Positions 45,401-57,850 of a stretch of DNA of 64,000 nucleotides are shown here, in pieces. The DNA comes from Bettongia penicillata ogilbyi (taxonomy: Eukaryota; Chordata; Mammalia; Diprotodontia; Potoroidae): the NCBI GenBank assembly GCA_023548195.1, contig JAJHZJ010000028.1:1382001-1446000 (forward strand), written 5' to 3'. The position numbers were made by a program, and so were the translations under genes. The notes under the pieces are model-generated. The model worked only from the letters and a program-made list of their open reading frames with translations, did not search any database and had not been told where the DNA came from. Position 1 is the first letter of the stretch, and each line of letters starts with the position of its first letter.

Positions 45401-46687
45401 TTTCATCTGAGTGATGAGTGGAAACTGAATTACAAGGAGCTGATCCATGAATGGAAGATGAAAAAGTGGAAGCAACAAATTTTTAGGCTCCTTCCAACTC
45501 TGAATCTCAATTCCTATGACCTTATGACCTGCTCAAGGTCACAAAAGCTAGTAAATGTTAGAAGAAATATCCAAGTCTAAGTCTGTCCTAACTCCAAGTA
45601 GTATTCTTTCCATGGGCTCCTAGTGCTACATCAGAGATCCCAAAGTCACTTTCAAAGCTTTAAAATTCCAGTCCAATACTTCTAACTTCTCTAGTATTCT
45701 TTTTTGTACCTAATCCTACACTTTTATGATTCTGTTATTTGTTTGACCTGTAAAATGGCTAGGCTTCAAACAATTTTTCTAGGAGACCACAGTGAGGTAG
45801 AGAGAGATTTGGTCAGAGCCAGCTAGTCAATGATGACATTTTCTGATAATTGCCGCCCTCCTCTGAGTCTGACTGCAGAAATCGAACAGCTACCTGCATC
45901 CCCACTGTGGATCTGTCTGACAAGAATAATTTGTAGAAATGATTCTTTGAAACTACATAGTGAACCCCTAAATCCTAAAAAGAAAAAAAGCTGAGAAAGG
46001 ATAAAGGGAAAGAAAGAGAAATAGAGCCCAAAAGAGAGATCAAGATGACTGGGGGCAAATTGGGAGGGCTGAGAAGTATAGAATTTATGTCGGTTGTGTT
46101 GGGAGGGGTCTAAGGTTATCCAGAGCAACGTCTATAGAAATTCCTTTTAGTCTGGACAAATGATAAGGTGCAAGGGATGAGGGGTATAGGGGTGGTACAG
46201 ACTGTTATTATTACTCTGTGTATAAACTACTTTTTACTATTCTAAAAGTATAGTGGTAGGATCATAAAACATGTAAAATAAAAAATTCCTCTGAGGATAA
46301 AGAGAGGAAAATGATCAATCGAGTGTCCTGAGAGAGTGCCCAGAGCTGGTAGCATGAGCTTGCCCACTTAATATCTCAGCCTAATAGTCATCTCTGCCCT
46401 GTAAATGAGCTGAAATCTTAGAGGAATCTTAAAGACAAGAACTTAAGGGGAAGAGGGAACAAAGTGAAGAATATCTTTGAAAGGGTGAAAATATTATAGT
46501 GTGACAATGATTGTTGGACAGGGCTATGCAGTGTGCATAGGGACAGTGGCTACTGGTTTTCACCCTCTGGGAATAGGCTAGTTGCTGGAAGATGAAAAAA
46601 GCTACACTGAAAGCATAGAACAAGTAACATAGAATGTATAATCAATTTTCTACATGATTACCTTTTGAATATTTAAAGGCCACTTTC
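45401..46687. other. Mostly unassigned, with a MIR fragment
   Basis: A MIR-like piece lies at about 45530-45630 ('gacctgctcaaggtcacaaa'). The remainder shows no repeat or coding signal. Confidence 0.4.
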
Positions 46688-46830
46688 AGAGAGGCAGCAC
46701 AGCGAGGTAGAGAGGGAGATATAGCCTCTGAGTCAACAAGATTTGACTTCAAGTTGTGCCTCCGCCATATGCTGACTGTGGGACTTTGGAGAAGTTTCTA
46801 GTTTTCCAAGGCAACTCTCAAGACCACATA
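46688..46830 (+). mobile_element. MIR-type SINE fragment
   Basis: 'ggcagcacagcgaggtagag', 'tgcctccgccatatgctgac' and 'tgtgggactttggagaagtt' follow MIR order. Confidence 0.6.
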
Positions 46831-46894
46831 TTTCAGACAAGGTATACAATTTGCATTGGTAGAGGGAATTCCTCAATGAGAGCTCCCAAAACCA

Positions 46895-46978
46895 GAGCTA
46901 GAGAGAGAGCAAAAGTGAGAGTGAAAGGGCGAGAGAGACAGAAAGAGAGAGAGAGAGAGAGGGAGAGAGAGAGAGAGA

Positions 46979-47033
<55 letters not shown>

Positions 47034-47065
47034 AGGGAGGGAGGGAGAGGGAGAAGGAGAAAGGA
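46895..47065 (+). repeat. GA-rich purine microsatellite with GGGA interruptions
   Basis: About 170 bp, almost wholly purine: AG repeats, then (GGGA)n near 47028-47048. It creates the artefactual Arg/Glu-rich 141-codon frame at 46756-47181. A C10 run lies at 47102-47111. Confidence 0.95.
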
Positions 47066-47312
47066 AGCCTACAAACTCTAGGTTAGAGGACAGGAGAGTA
47101 TCCCCCCCCCCCAAAAAAATAAAATACTACATTTATATGATACAGCTAGCCTCTGTTAACATTTTTGGGTTTCTTCAATGAACAGGAGCCAAGTCAACAA
47201 AATTCCTTGTTAAGGCAACTAGAGCAGATGTTGCCTGGCAATCGCTAAGTGCAATGGAACTGTCCTATGCTTTGATCTGTACTTTGTACTACTATTGCTG
47301 AAGCCTGAGATT

Positions 47313-47559
47313 TGTAGTTGTTTAGTCATTTGAGTTATTTCTGACTCTTCATGAACCCATTTGGGATTTTCTTGACAAAGATACTGAAGTGGTTTCCCGT
47401 TTCCTTCTCCAGCTCATTTTACAGATGAGGAAACTGAGGTAGACGGGGTGAATTACATGCCCAGGTTCTCCCAGTTAGTAAGGGTCTGAGGCTGGATTTG
47501 AACTCAGGTCTTTCTGATGCCAGACCAGGCACCCTATCCTGTACCACCTAGCTGCCACT
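47313..47559 (-). mobile_element. SINE family B, copy 6, with perfect TSD
   Basis: Tail complement 'gttgtttagtcatttgagtt', 'tctgactcttcatgaaccca', 'tttccttctccagctcattt', then 'gatttgaactcaggtctttc' and head complement 'gtaccacctagctgccac'. An 11-bp perfect TSD (agcctgagatt, 47302-47312 and 47560-47570) sets both ends exactly. Its good preservation suggests a younger insertion than its neighbours. Confidence 0.95.
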
Positions 47560-47570
47560 AGCCTGAGATT

Positions 47571-48184
47571 ACATTAGCTATTCTTTTTTGTGGCATTTAT
47601 GGCCCACTAATGTCTTATATTGACCTTCTGATCAAACATGATAAGGGAAATAACGAGAAGCTGTGAGACCTTCAGAGAGTGTGAATAAGTTAAACTAGAC
47701 AAGAACTAGTACTGAAGGCAGAGAGGCATGAAGGAGAGCACCCATGGATCGTGCCTTTCATTCAGCAGACTACGCAATGTAGTACTTGCGAAGGGTTTTG
47801 GGGTTTTTTTTGTGTATGTGTAGTCTTTTTTTCACTACGCAGCTTAAGAATCCTTAACAGTCTCCTCATTTTAAAGGAGAAAATCCTGAAGCTTGACATT
47901 TAAGATTTTGACATTTTGTTCTTTTACCCTGTTTCCTCTCTTTGGTTTTGATTGTATTCCTTGAAATCACTTACACTTGAGTCAATATATTATCTAAAAG
48001 ACAAGGTAGGACCTTTCCTTAATTTGTCTGTTTCATGAACATTAATGTTTAATGCCAACAGGAATGTGAAAAACCATGTTGGATTCAATCACCAAATTTG
48101 ATTTTACTCCTCTAGAGTTTTTCATTTTGTTTTTTTTTATCCAAGTTTCTCTCTAAATTTAAAAACTTCTGAAACCTCTTCACT
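47571..48184. other. Unassigned spacer
   Basis: No repeat or gene recognised. Confidence 0.35.
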
Positions 48185-49110
48185 TGGAATCATAGAATGT
48201 TTGAGTAGAAAGAACTTACAGAGGCCAATCAGCCTTCCCTTGAATATTTCCTTCAGTTATACCTCAAACTCTCAAACTTACGTACTCTTAAACTGGTTGG
48301 GATTTCTCTCCTGGGTCAAAACACTGTTAGATGTCATGACCCATTAAGGGAGAGGAGAGAAGCATGGCCTGTGGCATTCTGTTTCCATTTGGAACAATTC
48401 TAATTACTAAGGAGTTTTTCGTTATATTGGAACCCAATTTACATTTCTTCTGCTTCTACATATTATTCCTGGTTCTGTTCTCTGTGGCCAAGGTAAAAAA
48501 AAAATCTAATTATTCTTCCTCTGAGCAATGTTTCAAATACTTGAAGGCCCTGATTGTGCCCTCCCTTACCCACCCATATACACATACACACACATCTCCT
48601 GTAAATCTTCTCTTCTCCCAGCTAAATATCTTCAGTTCTTTCAGTCACATCTCCTAGAGCATAATATCAAATCACTTCAATGCCTTGGTCTCCTTCCTCC
48701 TACTTGTCAAAGTCAGTCTAAAATGCTGTGTCCAGAATTGATTGCAATACTTCAGATAAGGTCTGACCAGGACACACAGAGCACAGTAGAGCAGAGCTAT
48801 TGCCTCTCTTTTTTTTAAGCACTCTCCCTATCTCAATGCAGACTAAGATCCTGTTAACTTTTTTCCAATCATATCAAACTTTTGATTCATATTGATCTTC
48901 CAGTCCACAAAAATGAGCAAAACATTTTGATAAAAATTCTTGGCATTCATGCCCAAGTAAAGGATTTTACATTTATCTGTATTAGATTTCATCATACTAG
49001 ATTTAGCCCATTTTTAAACTTTTTTTAAGGGTCCTGATTATGCTGCCTAATGCATTAAGCTATATATCTTTCAATTCTTTCTCAATGTTCATTTTTTCAC
49101 TATTGCTTTC
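48185..49110 (-). mobile_element. CR1/L3 LINE 3' end, antisense
   Basis: On plus: 'ggaatcatagaatgtttgag', 'caattctaattactaaggag', 'attattcctggttctgttct', 'caatacttcagataaggtct', 'cagagcacagtagagcagag', 'ttttacatttatctgtatta'. These are complementary to the sense CR1 ends at 10405 and 61265 and extend further upstream. Confidence 0.78.
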
Positions 49111-52024
49111 AAATTCATTTTAGCACAAAAGACCCAAAATGGAGTCAGTAAAAACAGTCTGGCATGTTGATAGCATTTCTCCATCAGGGTCCATTGTAGT
49201 AGTACTGACTATCTACTTAAAGAAGACTTAGATGACTATCTTAAAATTCCATCACTGTTAGATGTAAGAGTAGTAGTTTGACCTTACAAGCTATTCCTGA
49301 GGCTACTTTACAGAAGAGGCCAATTACTGGAGAATATTTTAAATTTCCCTAAACAACTAGAAATTTGCATATGAACCAGTTTGAGCTATTAGCTGCTTTT
49401 AGACTCTTCAGTGTTTCACACAATGATAATAATCCAATAGGAATTTGACCTGTAAGTTATCATTTGTTTCATTAACATAATTGTAAGATTATTCTGATCT
49501 ATCAGTGTATTATAACATCTACCCCTAAGTTCCTTTCTCCCTTGGTTCCTCTCCAAGCTTATATCTACATAATGTTTTTCTGGGTCTCTTTTGAAACAGA
49601 AAAATGGGGTATAGCATTAAAATATGAAATAAATGTGCAAATGTCCTTTGGAGAGAGATGGAGATTTTGAAAAATGGAAAGTACAAAAGATAGTTTCCAG
49701 AGATTTTGTTCTTTAAGATGACACCAACACAGTATGTTTGGTACTTACTGAAATTAACTTTTAGAACCAGGATAAAGAAATTACCAGTGATACACAGGCT
49801 GAAGTAATGTCTGCCACAAAATTGTGCCTAACTGTGTCTAATTGATCTTTTCTTCCTTTCTTTCCCCAGTATTCCCCTCAAAACTCCTTTTTCTCTCAGA
49901 TTAAAATTTTCCCATAAGATTCCATTCATTCTATAGTTATGTCAAAAAATGTTCATATCATCCTCACATGAGCTTTCCTTATAGAGATAGCTTCTTATTG
50001 TTCCCAATACATGATTTAAAAAAAATAAGAGTACAAAAATTATATGTAAACCTGTTAAAATAGCAGAACTAGAAATAGGCTACGTAGGCACTGTCTGATT
50101 GTTACCATAAAGAACAATGGGGAAAGGAGTGACAGGACCTCTCCAGCTAATGATATTTCAGAAGTAATTCAAGAGAGGACATGACTTCATAGGGGTAAGT
50201 ATAAGAACATGGACTTGTCGACATTCCACGTGCTACAAACTGAGATAATTCCGTATCAAACTTGATACTTCTTTTACTATCCTGGTACTTAATTATTACA
50301 GCCTAAAACCCAGATTTCACCTTTCACTGACCCCCTTTCAAATAGTGTTATGTGATTCCTGGTTTTGACCCAGTTTTCACTTGAACATGGCTTTCACTTT
50401 TAACTGCTCAAAACAAAACAAAACAAAACCTGCCTTGCCAAGTTCTTGAACTTGACTTATTCATATTTCAGTTCTGATCCATACTTGCAAAGGATTTTGT
50501 TGACTCCTACTCCCATTCCTTATTCCCCAAATCTGGGAAGATTCAATCAGTACCATGGATAGTGTAAATTATTCACCCTTCATAAGCCTAAGGAGCTGGG
50601 TAGAGAGTGAAGGGAGCCCTTGCACTGACAATACAATAGGCATGCAAGTCTCAAAACTTAACTAAGATATGCAAATTCCCTGTCTAACCTCTGCTGAAGA
50701 GCTCATCTTTACAGACAAAAGAAAATATCTGATGTTTGCCTAATACTAATATATTTATGACCTTCTCTAAATTGTAGAAATGACTCAAAACTTCATTCTA
50801 GTATGTGAAAAATATTATATTTTTTCAAAAGAGGGATTAAGGGCAATTTTATCATTTTTCCAGAGTTATGACTCAATTAATGTGTTTAATGGAGGCAACC
50901 TTATCTCTAGGATTGTTGTGAAGATGGGTTTAAGTATGAATATTTAGAAGCATTCTAAAGGTAAAAATGGTAGCACTGTTTTTTTTAATTATAATCAGAT
51001 CTCCTTTAAATTAAAATTCATATTGATGTTCTCTTGCAAAATCCCATTTGGGAATGTCCTTTATGGTGCAAAGGGAAAAAGAGCAGGGGTGAAGGGAGTA
51101 GAGGAAGAAAGAGGGGAAAGAGGCAAAAGGTTTCATAAACATTTCATCTCAGCTTCCTGCTATAGAAGATTGGCTTCTATAACAAAAGAATCTCCTGCCT
51201 GTCTTCACTGAGATCAACCAAGATTCATAGTTCTAATGATCTCCTGTACTGATTCTTTATCGTCTCCACCCTCTGATTTGGGTCTGCTTCTTTTGACATC
51301 TCAAGTTTAAATATCTCTTGCTTTGACTGCCTTTCCTGTCTGCAGTTTTGGCACTAACATTTCTTAGCTCCATCTTCCCAATCCCCAGGTGTCTTGATAC
51401 TAAACTCCTTACAACCTGCCACTCCATCCAGAGCTGTTGATTAAAAACAAACAAACTTGCTCGCTGTCCTATGGCAGAAAGGTTTTGACAACTGAAACCA
51501 GCAGGTTGGTTCATTTATGGAACTGGGCAAAATTAGAAGTCTCTCTTCCATTACTGAAGGCAAAATAAAATTTTGTGCTGATTCTTAATACACTTTAAAT
51601 AGAAGAAATAAACAACCTGTCAAAGTCACTCACTCTGAGACAGTATTCACAAAAGCAGTGAAAGTGAGCCCATGGTCCTTCTCAAACTTCATAACTGAAC
51701 TCAGGTAGTCCCTGATTATCACAAAGAATGCTAAAATATACAAGATTTAAGATAAGCTGTAATCTAGTTTGTTACAACCTTAGGTGCATGCTAGTCAAGG
51801 CAAGTAAAAAAGTTTTTGTCAGTATGCCATTTCCGTGACTGCCCAGGATTAGGAGAGGTCTTATTCAAATAACATAGGGTAGATATTAATACAAGAATAT
51901 TGCCAAAGTGGAAAAACACAAATGATATTTATAGGAAATGTCTCAGAAACTTTTACTCTAACTTTATACTTATCAAACAAGATCTTGGTCTGTATCTTAC
52001 ATTCCTGTATGGAGAAGGTATGTG
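49111..52024. other. Repeat-poor island, 2.9 kb
   Basis: No repeat recognised and no coding signal. An octamer-type 'atttgcat' lies at about 49363. One of the best places here to look for conserved non-coding sequence. Confidence 0.4.
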
Positions 52025-52260
52025 TTCATCTTTCATTGCTGAAGGAGACCATGCCATCAGAGAAATAATGACATGACTTGCATTTGACTTTATTGTGAGT
52101 GAGGGAGGGCTGTGCAGGTCACTAGCCTCACTTCTCCTCCAGAGTCATCTGAATCCAGTGACCAGATATTCATCAGGATGGCTGGAGATGACCCAGGATG
52201 AGGCAACTGGGGTTAAGTGACTTGCCCAAAGTCACACAGCTAGTGAGTGGGAATAAGATC
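52025..52260 (-). mobile_element. SINE family A, copy 2, with SINE body
   Basis: 'gagtgagggagggctgtgca', 'ctggagatgacccaggatga', then directly 'ttaagtgacttgcccaaagt' and 'cacacagctagtgagtggga'. The last part is a tRNA-SINE body, so this copy shows how the family A tail joins a SINE. Confidence 0.85.
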
Positions 52261-52374
52261 TGGTTATTTGATTTACTTCCATTCAAGGAGAAATATTAGC
52301 ATCACAGGGCAACCTGTCAAGAGAATGTGGGTGGATTAGCAAGAATCTATCACCACTGCTAGGAAATAAGCTTG

Positions 52375-52860
52375 ACTCAATTCATCTGTTGAACACCTAC
52401 CATGTACTCAGCCCTATGCTTGGCAATGAGAGAGACAAAATAGTCTGCAACAGGATTTCAGCTTTGAAATGGCCTATCCTCCAGAGGTTGTGACCTTGAT
52501 TATAGAACTGAACACAATTCAGCTCAAAAAAAAAAAAAGTACCTACAACATACCAGATAGAAAGACAGCATGGCCTAGTGGACAGAGTGCTGGTGTTGGA
52601 ATTAGGAAGACCTGGCTTTTAGCCCGGTTTCTAACATATTCCAAGAGGTTTCAGATAAATAATTAATCTGCATTGATGGGGGAGAGGTTCCATAATAGGA
52701 ATTCCTCTCATTGATGAAACCCCAGGTCCAGATCCTTCTTCCCATTCCATTAAAAAAAAAAAAATGCATAGCCTTTGGCTAAAAACTAGGAACACAAAGG
52801 AGAAAGGCCCACCCTGAAGGAATTTATCATCCAACTGGGTAAGACATTTACAGGAATAAC
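52375..52860 (-). mobile_element. L2 3' tips, antisense, with a MIR insertion
   Basis: 52375-52470 ('gaacacctaccatgtactca') and 52535-52560 plus 52755-52860 ('gaaggaatttatcatccaac') are antisense L2. A sense MIR-like piece ('acagcatggcctagtggaca') sits at about 52562-52690. Confidence 0.6.
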
Positions 52861-53069
52861 TATTATGCTTTGTGATTCCTAGCAGGACACATGATCTCAG
52901 TATGGGAACTCTTTCTATAGGTATATATCACAACCTGAACATGTCTTCTCACCTTGTACAATTCTTGTCCATATCTTTCCAGAAATCTTGCATGGGCAAT
53001 CTATCACATTAATTAAATGTCTTCCTCTAGTTGTTTTAATAGATTTTAGAAGTATAGCTCTTGGTTTAA
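52861..53069. other. Unassigned spacer
   Basis: Nothing recognised. Confidence 0.3.
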
Positions 53070-53500
53070 AGGGAGGCAGTTTCTTATAGTGCAAGGGTGG
53101 GTAACCTGCAAACTTGAGGTCACACATGGGCCTTTAGGGCCTCAAGTGTAGCCCTTTGATTGAATCCAAACTTCAGAGAACAAGTCACTTTAATAAAAGG
53201 ATTTGTTCTATAAAACTTGGTCACACCCAAGGACCTAGATAGAAGGCCATATGTGGCCTTGAGGTCATAGGTTCCCCATCCCTGGTATAGTGGAAAGAAC
53301 ACCAGGTTGAAAGTTTTGACACTGAGATTCAGTTCTGTTAGCTGAATCTCCAGCTCTGTTAGCATTAAGCCCTTAGACACAGATCACTTTTCCGCTCTAG
53401 TCCTTAATTTCTTCCCCTGTAAAATAGAGGTGGGGGATGGAGGGGAAGGGGTAGACTAGACGACCTCTGCAATCTTTTCAAGCTCAAATCTGTCTGTCAG
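53070..53500 (+). mobile_element. MIR SINE split by a hAT element
   Basis: 53070-53091 ('ggaggcagtttcttatagtg') and 53285-53500 ('gtatagtggaaagaacacca', 'tcttcccctgtaaaatagag', 'ctagacgacctctgcaatct') join into a MIR across the hAT insert. Confidence 0.72.
53092..53284 (+). mobile_element. hAT-type miniature transposon with TSD
   Basis: 193 bp. The ends 'caagggtgggtaacctgc' and 'ggttccccatccctg' form imperfect inverted repeats, and 'aaaggatttgttctataaaa' lies in the middle. The 8-bp flanks ttatagtg (53084-53091) and gtatagtg (53285-53292) agree at 7 of 8, the hAT signature. No transposase coding capacity, so it moved in trans. Confidence 0.92.
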
Positions 53501-53689
53501 ATCTGTCATCTCTAACTCCTGCTACATGGCTGCCAACCTCCTCTCCCCATACTTTTTCATGATTACCATTTTTATATCACTTCTAGTATGCAGGATTCTA
53601 GGATTTAGAGTAGATATAAAAATAATGGTCAAGAACTAATATGATAGGGAAAAGAAGTTGGCAGCCACATAACAAGAATGAGGTATGAT

Positions 53690-53960
53690 AATTGATCACA
53701 GATTTCTAGCGCAGCAGAACTTCAGAATTCATCTATTCCAACCATTTCATTTTACAGATGAGGAAACAAAGACCTGGGGCAGAAAGGGACTGGGGTAGGA
53801 AAGGAGGAGGAGACAAAAACTGGAAGATCAATTTTTCTATCCCTTTCATTTACAGATGACTAGAGGAAGTGATTTTCTCAAAGTTAACAAGTAGGAAACA
53901 GCAGGGCCAAGATTCGAATCCGCATCTTTGTTCTCCAAACTCAGCATTCAGTCCTCTACA
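53690..53960 (+). mobile_element. MIR-type SINE, interrupted
   Basis: 'tcattttacagatgaggaaa' at 53748 and 'tttacagatgactagaggaa' near 53850 are two copies of the same word. 'gattcgaatccgcatctttg' follows. It is either two fragments or one with a 90-bp insertion. Confidence 0.6.
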
Positions 53961-56900
53961 AGACATTCATTGGTGATAGACTGAAGCATTTTTAAAACCA
54001 TCATGCTTCCTTTGGATCATGGGTAATTTTGATTCTTCTGAAATGATGGAATTTCATGATTGTGTCCATAGGATATCATCTTTTTGGTATTTAAAAGGTG
54101 CTAATTATTTGTTTTACGACAGCAAGCAAATTGTAATCATTGCAAAAAACTACATAATTTCCAAATGAGATGCAGTTGTATCTCCTTCTACTCAATTCTG
54201 AGTCTGGTTTATCATTTATATTTAGCACCTACTCATGATATAGGTACCAGTGGACTAACTCATTGGGTTGTCTAGCCAATTGCATGCTATAATCTGGATG
54301 AAAAGTGTTTTTTATCCTCTTTGTTTTCCCAGTCTGAACAGTCATACCAATATCCTTTAAATCAGCATAAATCTCATTGAGGAGGCATCATAGAGTCCCA
54401 AGACTAGAAAGTGATCACTGATGTCAATTGCAAACAACATTTGCAATGTCAACAATGTCATCTGCAGATGGGAATAGCTGGAGAAGCTCACCATTGATAA
54501 GAAATCATCTATCTTCCCTATCAATAGGGAATATACTGCATTTTAGGATGTTCTTAAGAGCAAAGGAAAAGTCAAAAAGATTCATCTACAGAGTGTCCCA
54601 AGAGATTAATTGAGGAAGACATCAATTCTATCTGGGAATGTAGATGAGTCAGGGCAGCAAGCTGGAAACCACAGAAGGCTTCATGGAGGAGGAGTCACCT
54701 GACAAGTATCTTGAAGAAGGGAAAAGATCACAAAATCACAGAGTCCTTACAGTCATTTGTAAATAACCAATGTGATACTTACTGAACAGCCTTTCCAAAC
54801 TCTGGCCCTCCAAAGAATCTATATTCAAAAGCCAATTAACAACATCAAAATGTAATTGTGTTGTTTTCTCTCCAAGCCCCTCTTCTTGTTAGTTTCATGA
54901 ATTTCCTTTCCTATAGAAACAGTAAGCTTTGCACTGCAGAGCCTAATAATGAAGTCTCCACTGTCCACAGTCACAACTGTGAGGCACTCCCACTATAGAC
55001 TCCCTATTTTCTCAGTTGGAGATAAGGTTCATGAGTCATCAGTTTAGAAGGCATAACAAAACTGAACAAGAAAAAAATTCAGCTTAGGTTCACAAATATA
55101 TCCATATGTCCATATGCCAAAACTCTAGAATTCATTAAGCACTTTTAATCCTAAATATGTTCAGGGTAGACCCCTGAAGTCAGATCCTCTTTCCCCTATA
55201 ATTTGACCATAAATTCTGGTACATCTTTCCTCAAGATGCAGTTAATATTTTAGAAAGGAAAGGAGTGAGGCTTACTAGAAACTGAAATTGCAGGGCTAGA
55301 GGCCCCCCTGCTTCCCATTCCTAGCACCCACCCTTGTGAAAAGAGAGTAAGATTTATGTCTCTAAACCTGAAATATTCTGAAGCAATTATTTGCTTAATA
55401 TTTGTGCTAAATTACCTAGGATGGTGACTTTGATTATAAGAGCAAAAGAGAAAAGTCTGCAGGTGTCCTGTAAAGCTCATTTTGAAGTTAACTCTGCTAA
55501 GCTCAGGCAGTGGTCTTGGAGAATATTAATATAGAGTTACAAACCACAATGCCCTCAGGGTGTTCACCTGCCATGGAATTTAATTTATTTTATATCTCAT
55601 CTAATAGACTGAGTCTCATCTATTAGGTAAATATGATGTGATAATGTTGACTCGTTCCTCTGAGGAGGAAGCCAGTGAAAACAGGAGACTCAACCCCCCA
55701 CAATCTACAACTACTCTAATTGGGTTGAAATCTAGGCTTTTTGTGATGCATCTCTCATTAAAGAATCAGCTATACAATGGGAACATCCTAGAGGATCCAG
55801 AGACACAGAGATGGACAAAACAAAAACCATAAACAATTCCTCCAAGGATAAAATTTGCCTATCTGACTTTCAATGTCATCATTTAGGTTCCTGACATTTA
55901 TGGAATGAAAATATTTTCAATCTGTGTACTCATTTAAGCATTTGCCTTTTTCACTATGCCCAACAAAGCAAATAGGCCCAGAACTGGAAAATACTGAGAA
56001 ATTCATCATATTAGTGGTGACAGGGGAAGGGGCTAGAAGCAGTCGGCAACCTTTAAAAATAAAAATAAGAAGTAAGAGAATCAAATATGACATTACAATA
56101 GAGAGGAAATTGAATTCATCTGCACTCTATGAGGGTGGCTTCATTATTCACTTGAATCTTTGCTTTGCTATGACACTTGAGAATGATGAGGCCACCCCTA
56201 TCTCATGAAGATAAATTCAATATCCGGAGCACCGTTCTAATACATTCCCTATATGTATAGAATATATTTAACAGATGGTAGTGGAATAGTATTTTTATCT
56301 TCACTGGTTCACAGTAAGAAGGAACATCATTTACACTAGCACAAACCTGGAATAAGTTTCCTCTGGATCCACATAGTCTACTCATTTGGAAGGAATAAAT
56401 GTAGTTGCCAGGAAAAGGAGCAAGGGTGCCAAAGGCATTAGTGTATCTGCATGTGCCACATTGGTGGAAGGAAGACCCAAACCAAAACTCATCAATAAAA
56501 TAGCTTGATATGTGCTATCTTAAGCCCTTAAATTAAGTAAATCTCAAAACATTTGAAGGCATCATTCATATTAGATAAGTCACAAAAGGGTAAAATGATA
56601 AGAGACTCATTAAAAGGTTATTAACCTTATCCCAATCTGCCAAAGGTTTTTGGCTTGGCTTTTGGTTTGTGTGTTTGTTTGCTAGGTTTTGGTTTATGTT
56701 GGGGTTTTTTAACTTCCTAATTCTCTCAACTCTTTCAATCTGATCACTATCATTCTCTGTCCATAAATACAAGTTGGCTGACTCCCAAATAAGAACCCAG
56801 CAATTCCCAATCTCTAACTCCTTCTTGATGTTCTTCATTTTGCATTCTCTGCCACCTGCTTTCAACAAATCTCCCCAATTCTCTCAATCACAGTGGATGT

Positions 56901-57719
56901 TCACCAAGGATTTCATAAGACGAGAATGTAACAATTATATTCCAGTATGTTGTTGTGATGGTGTGAAGGGTCAGAGTGACTCTCAAACTGATTCCTTAGA
57001 CGTTCAGCTCATTTAAAAATAATAATGAAAAGGAGTCAAGAAAAAAAAGATAATTAAAATCTCCCAGAATCTGTTTAATAACACCAAATGAAGCAATGGC
57101 AGGGAGCTCTTGAAGAAAACTTTGGATCGCATAGGAAGAACTTTGTCCAAAATACTTTGAATCATCCAAAAATACTCTGAAGAGCTCCTTTGTTTTAATT
57201 GAAAATGTTTGCCCATTCCTAATTATAGAGGAAGTCAGTATAAATGGAGCACCAATCTTTCCAGGTGAGCTGTCCCAAATACTGGAATAAAGAAGCATGT
57301 TTAATAGAAGTGGGTGAATGCCAAACAGGAAGGGCTTAAGCTGATGCGCATCTTCTTAAAGTTGAGATGCTTATCTCATAAATCTTTGGAATGCTTATGA
57401 GAGCTCTCAAAGGAACTTTTTTAAAAATAAGATTTGCAATGTTTTGAGTAAGTATCCAGCCCTTTGAACTTCTGAATTTTACAAGGAGCCTGTTTTATGC
57501 TCAGAGTCCACTGGGTCCCACACTTGGGTGAACTTTAGAAATGTAGCAATATTAGCAACAGAATTTTAAATTCTAAGCCTCAGAACAAAAGGACCCCATG
57601 GGGATTCTTGTTGTGTTTTTTTGTCAGATGACCAAGTAAGAAGACATATTCTTTCCTTTTCCCACCCACTCCCTTACCCCACCTCCCAGTGAAGGGCTTT
57701 CAGAGTGGCACTTATATAC
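53961..57719. other. Largest repeat-poor island, 3.8 kb
   Basis: I recognise no repeat. A 100-codon minus frame at 56996-57298 begins after an acceptor-like 'cttctttattccag', and on plus a 36-bp segment (57229-57264) lies between AG and a strong donor 'cag|gtgagc'. Neither is enough to call a gene. Confidence 0.4.
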
Positions 57720-57850
57720 CTGTTTCAAACTTTTACTGATTATCTCCTGTATGCAAACACCAAGTACAATTGGACCAACAAAGAAGATTTAAATTAAGTT
57801 AAACGTGTGATCTTGAATCTTAAGGAATTTATAATCTACTAGAAGAAAAC
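57720..57850 (-). mobile_element. L2 tip fragment, antisense
   Basis: 'gattatctcctgtatgcaaa' and 'ttaaggaatttataatctac' match the complement of L2. Confidence 0.55.

Noticed and set aside
46756..47181. 141-codon plus frame with a long Arg/Glu-rich stretch, and its 93-codon Ser/Leu-rich antisense.
   Set aside because: Direct translation of the GA microsatellite.
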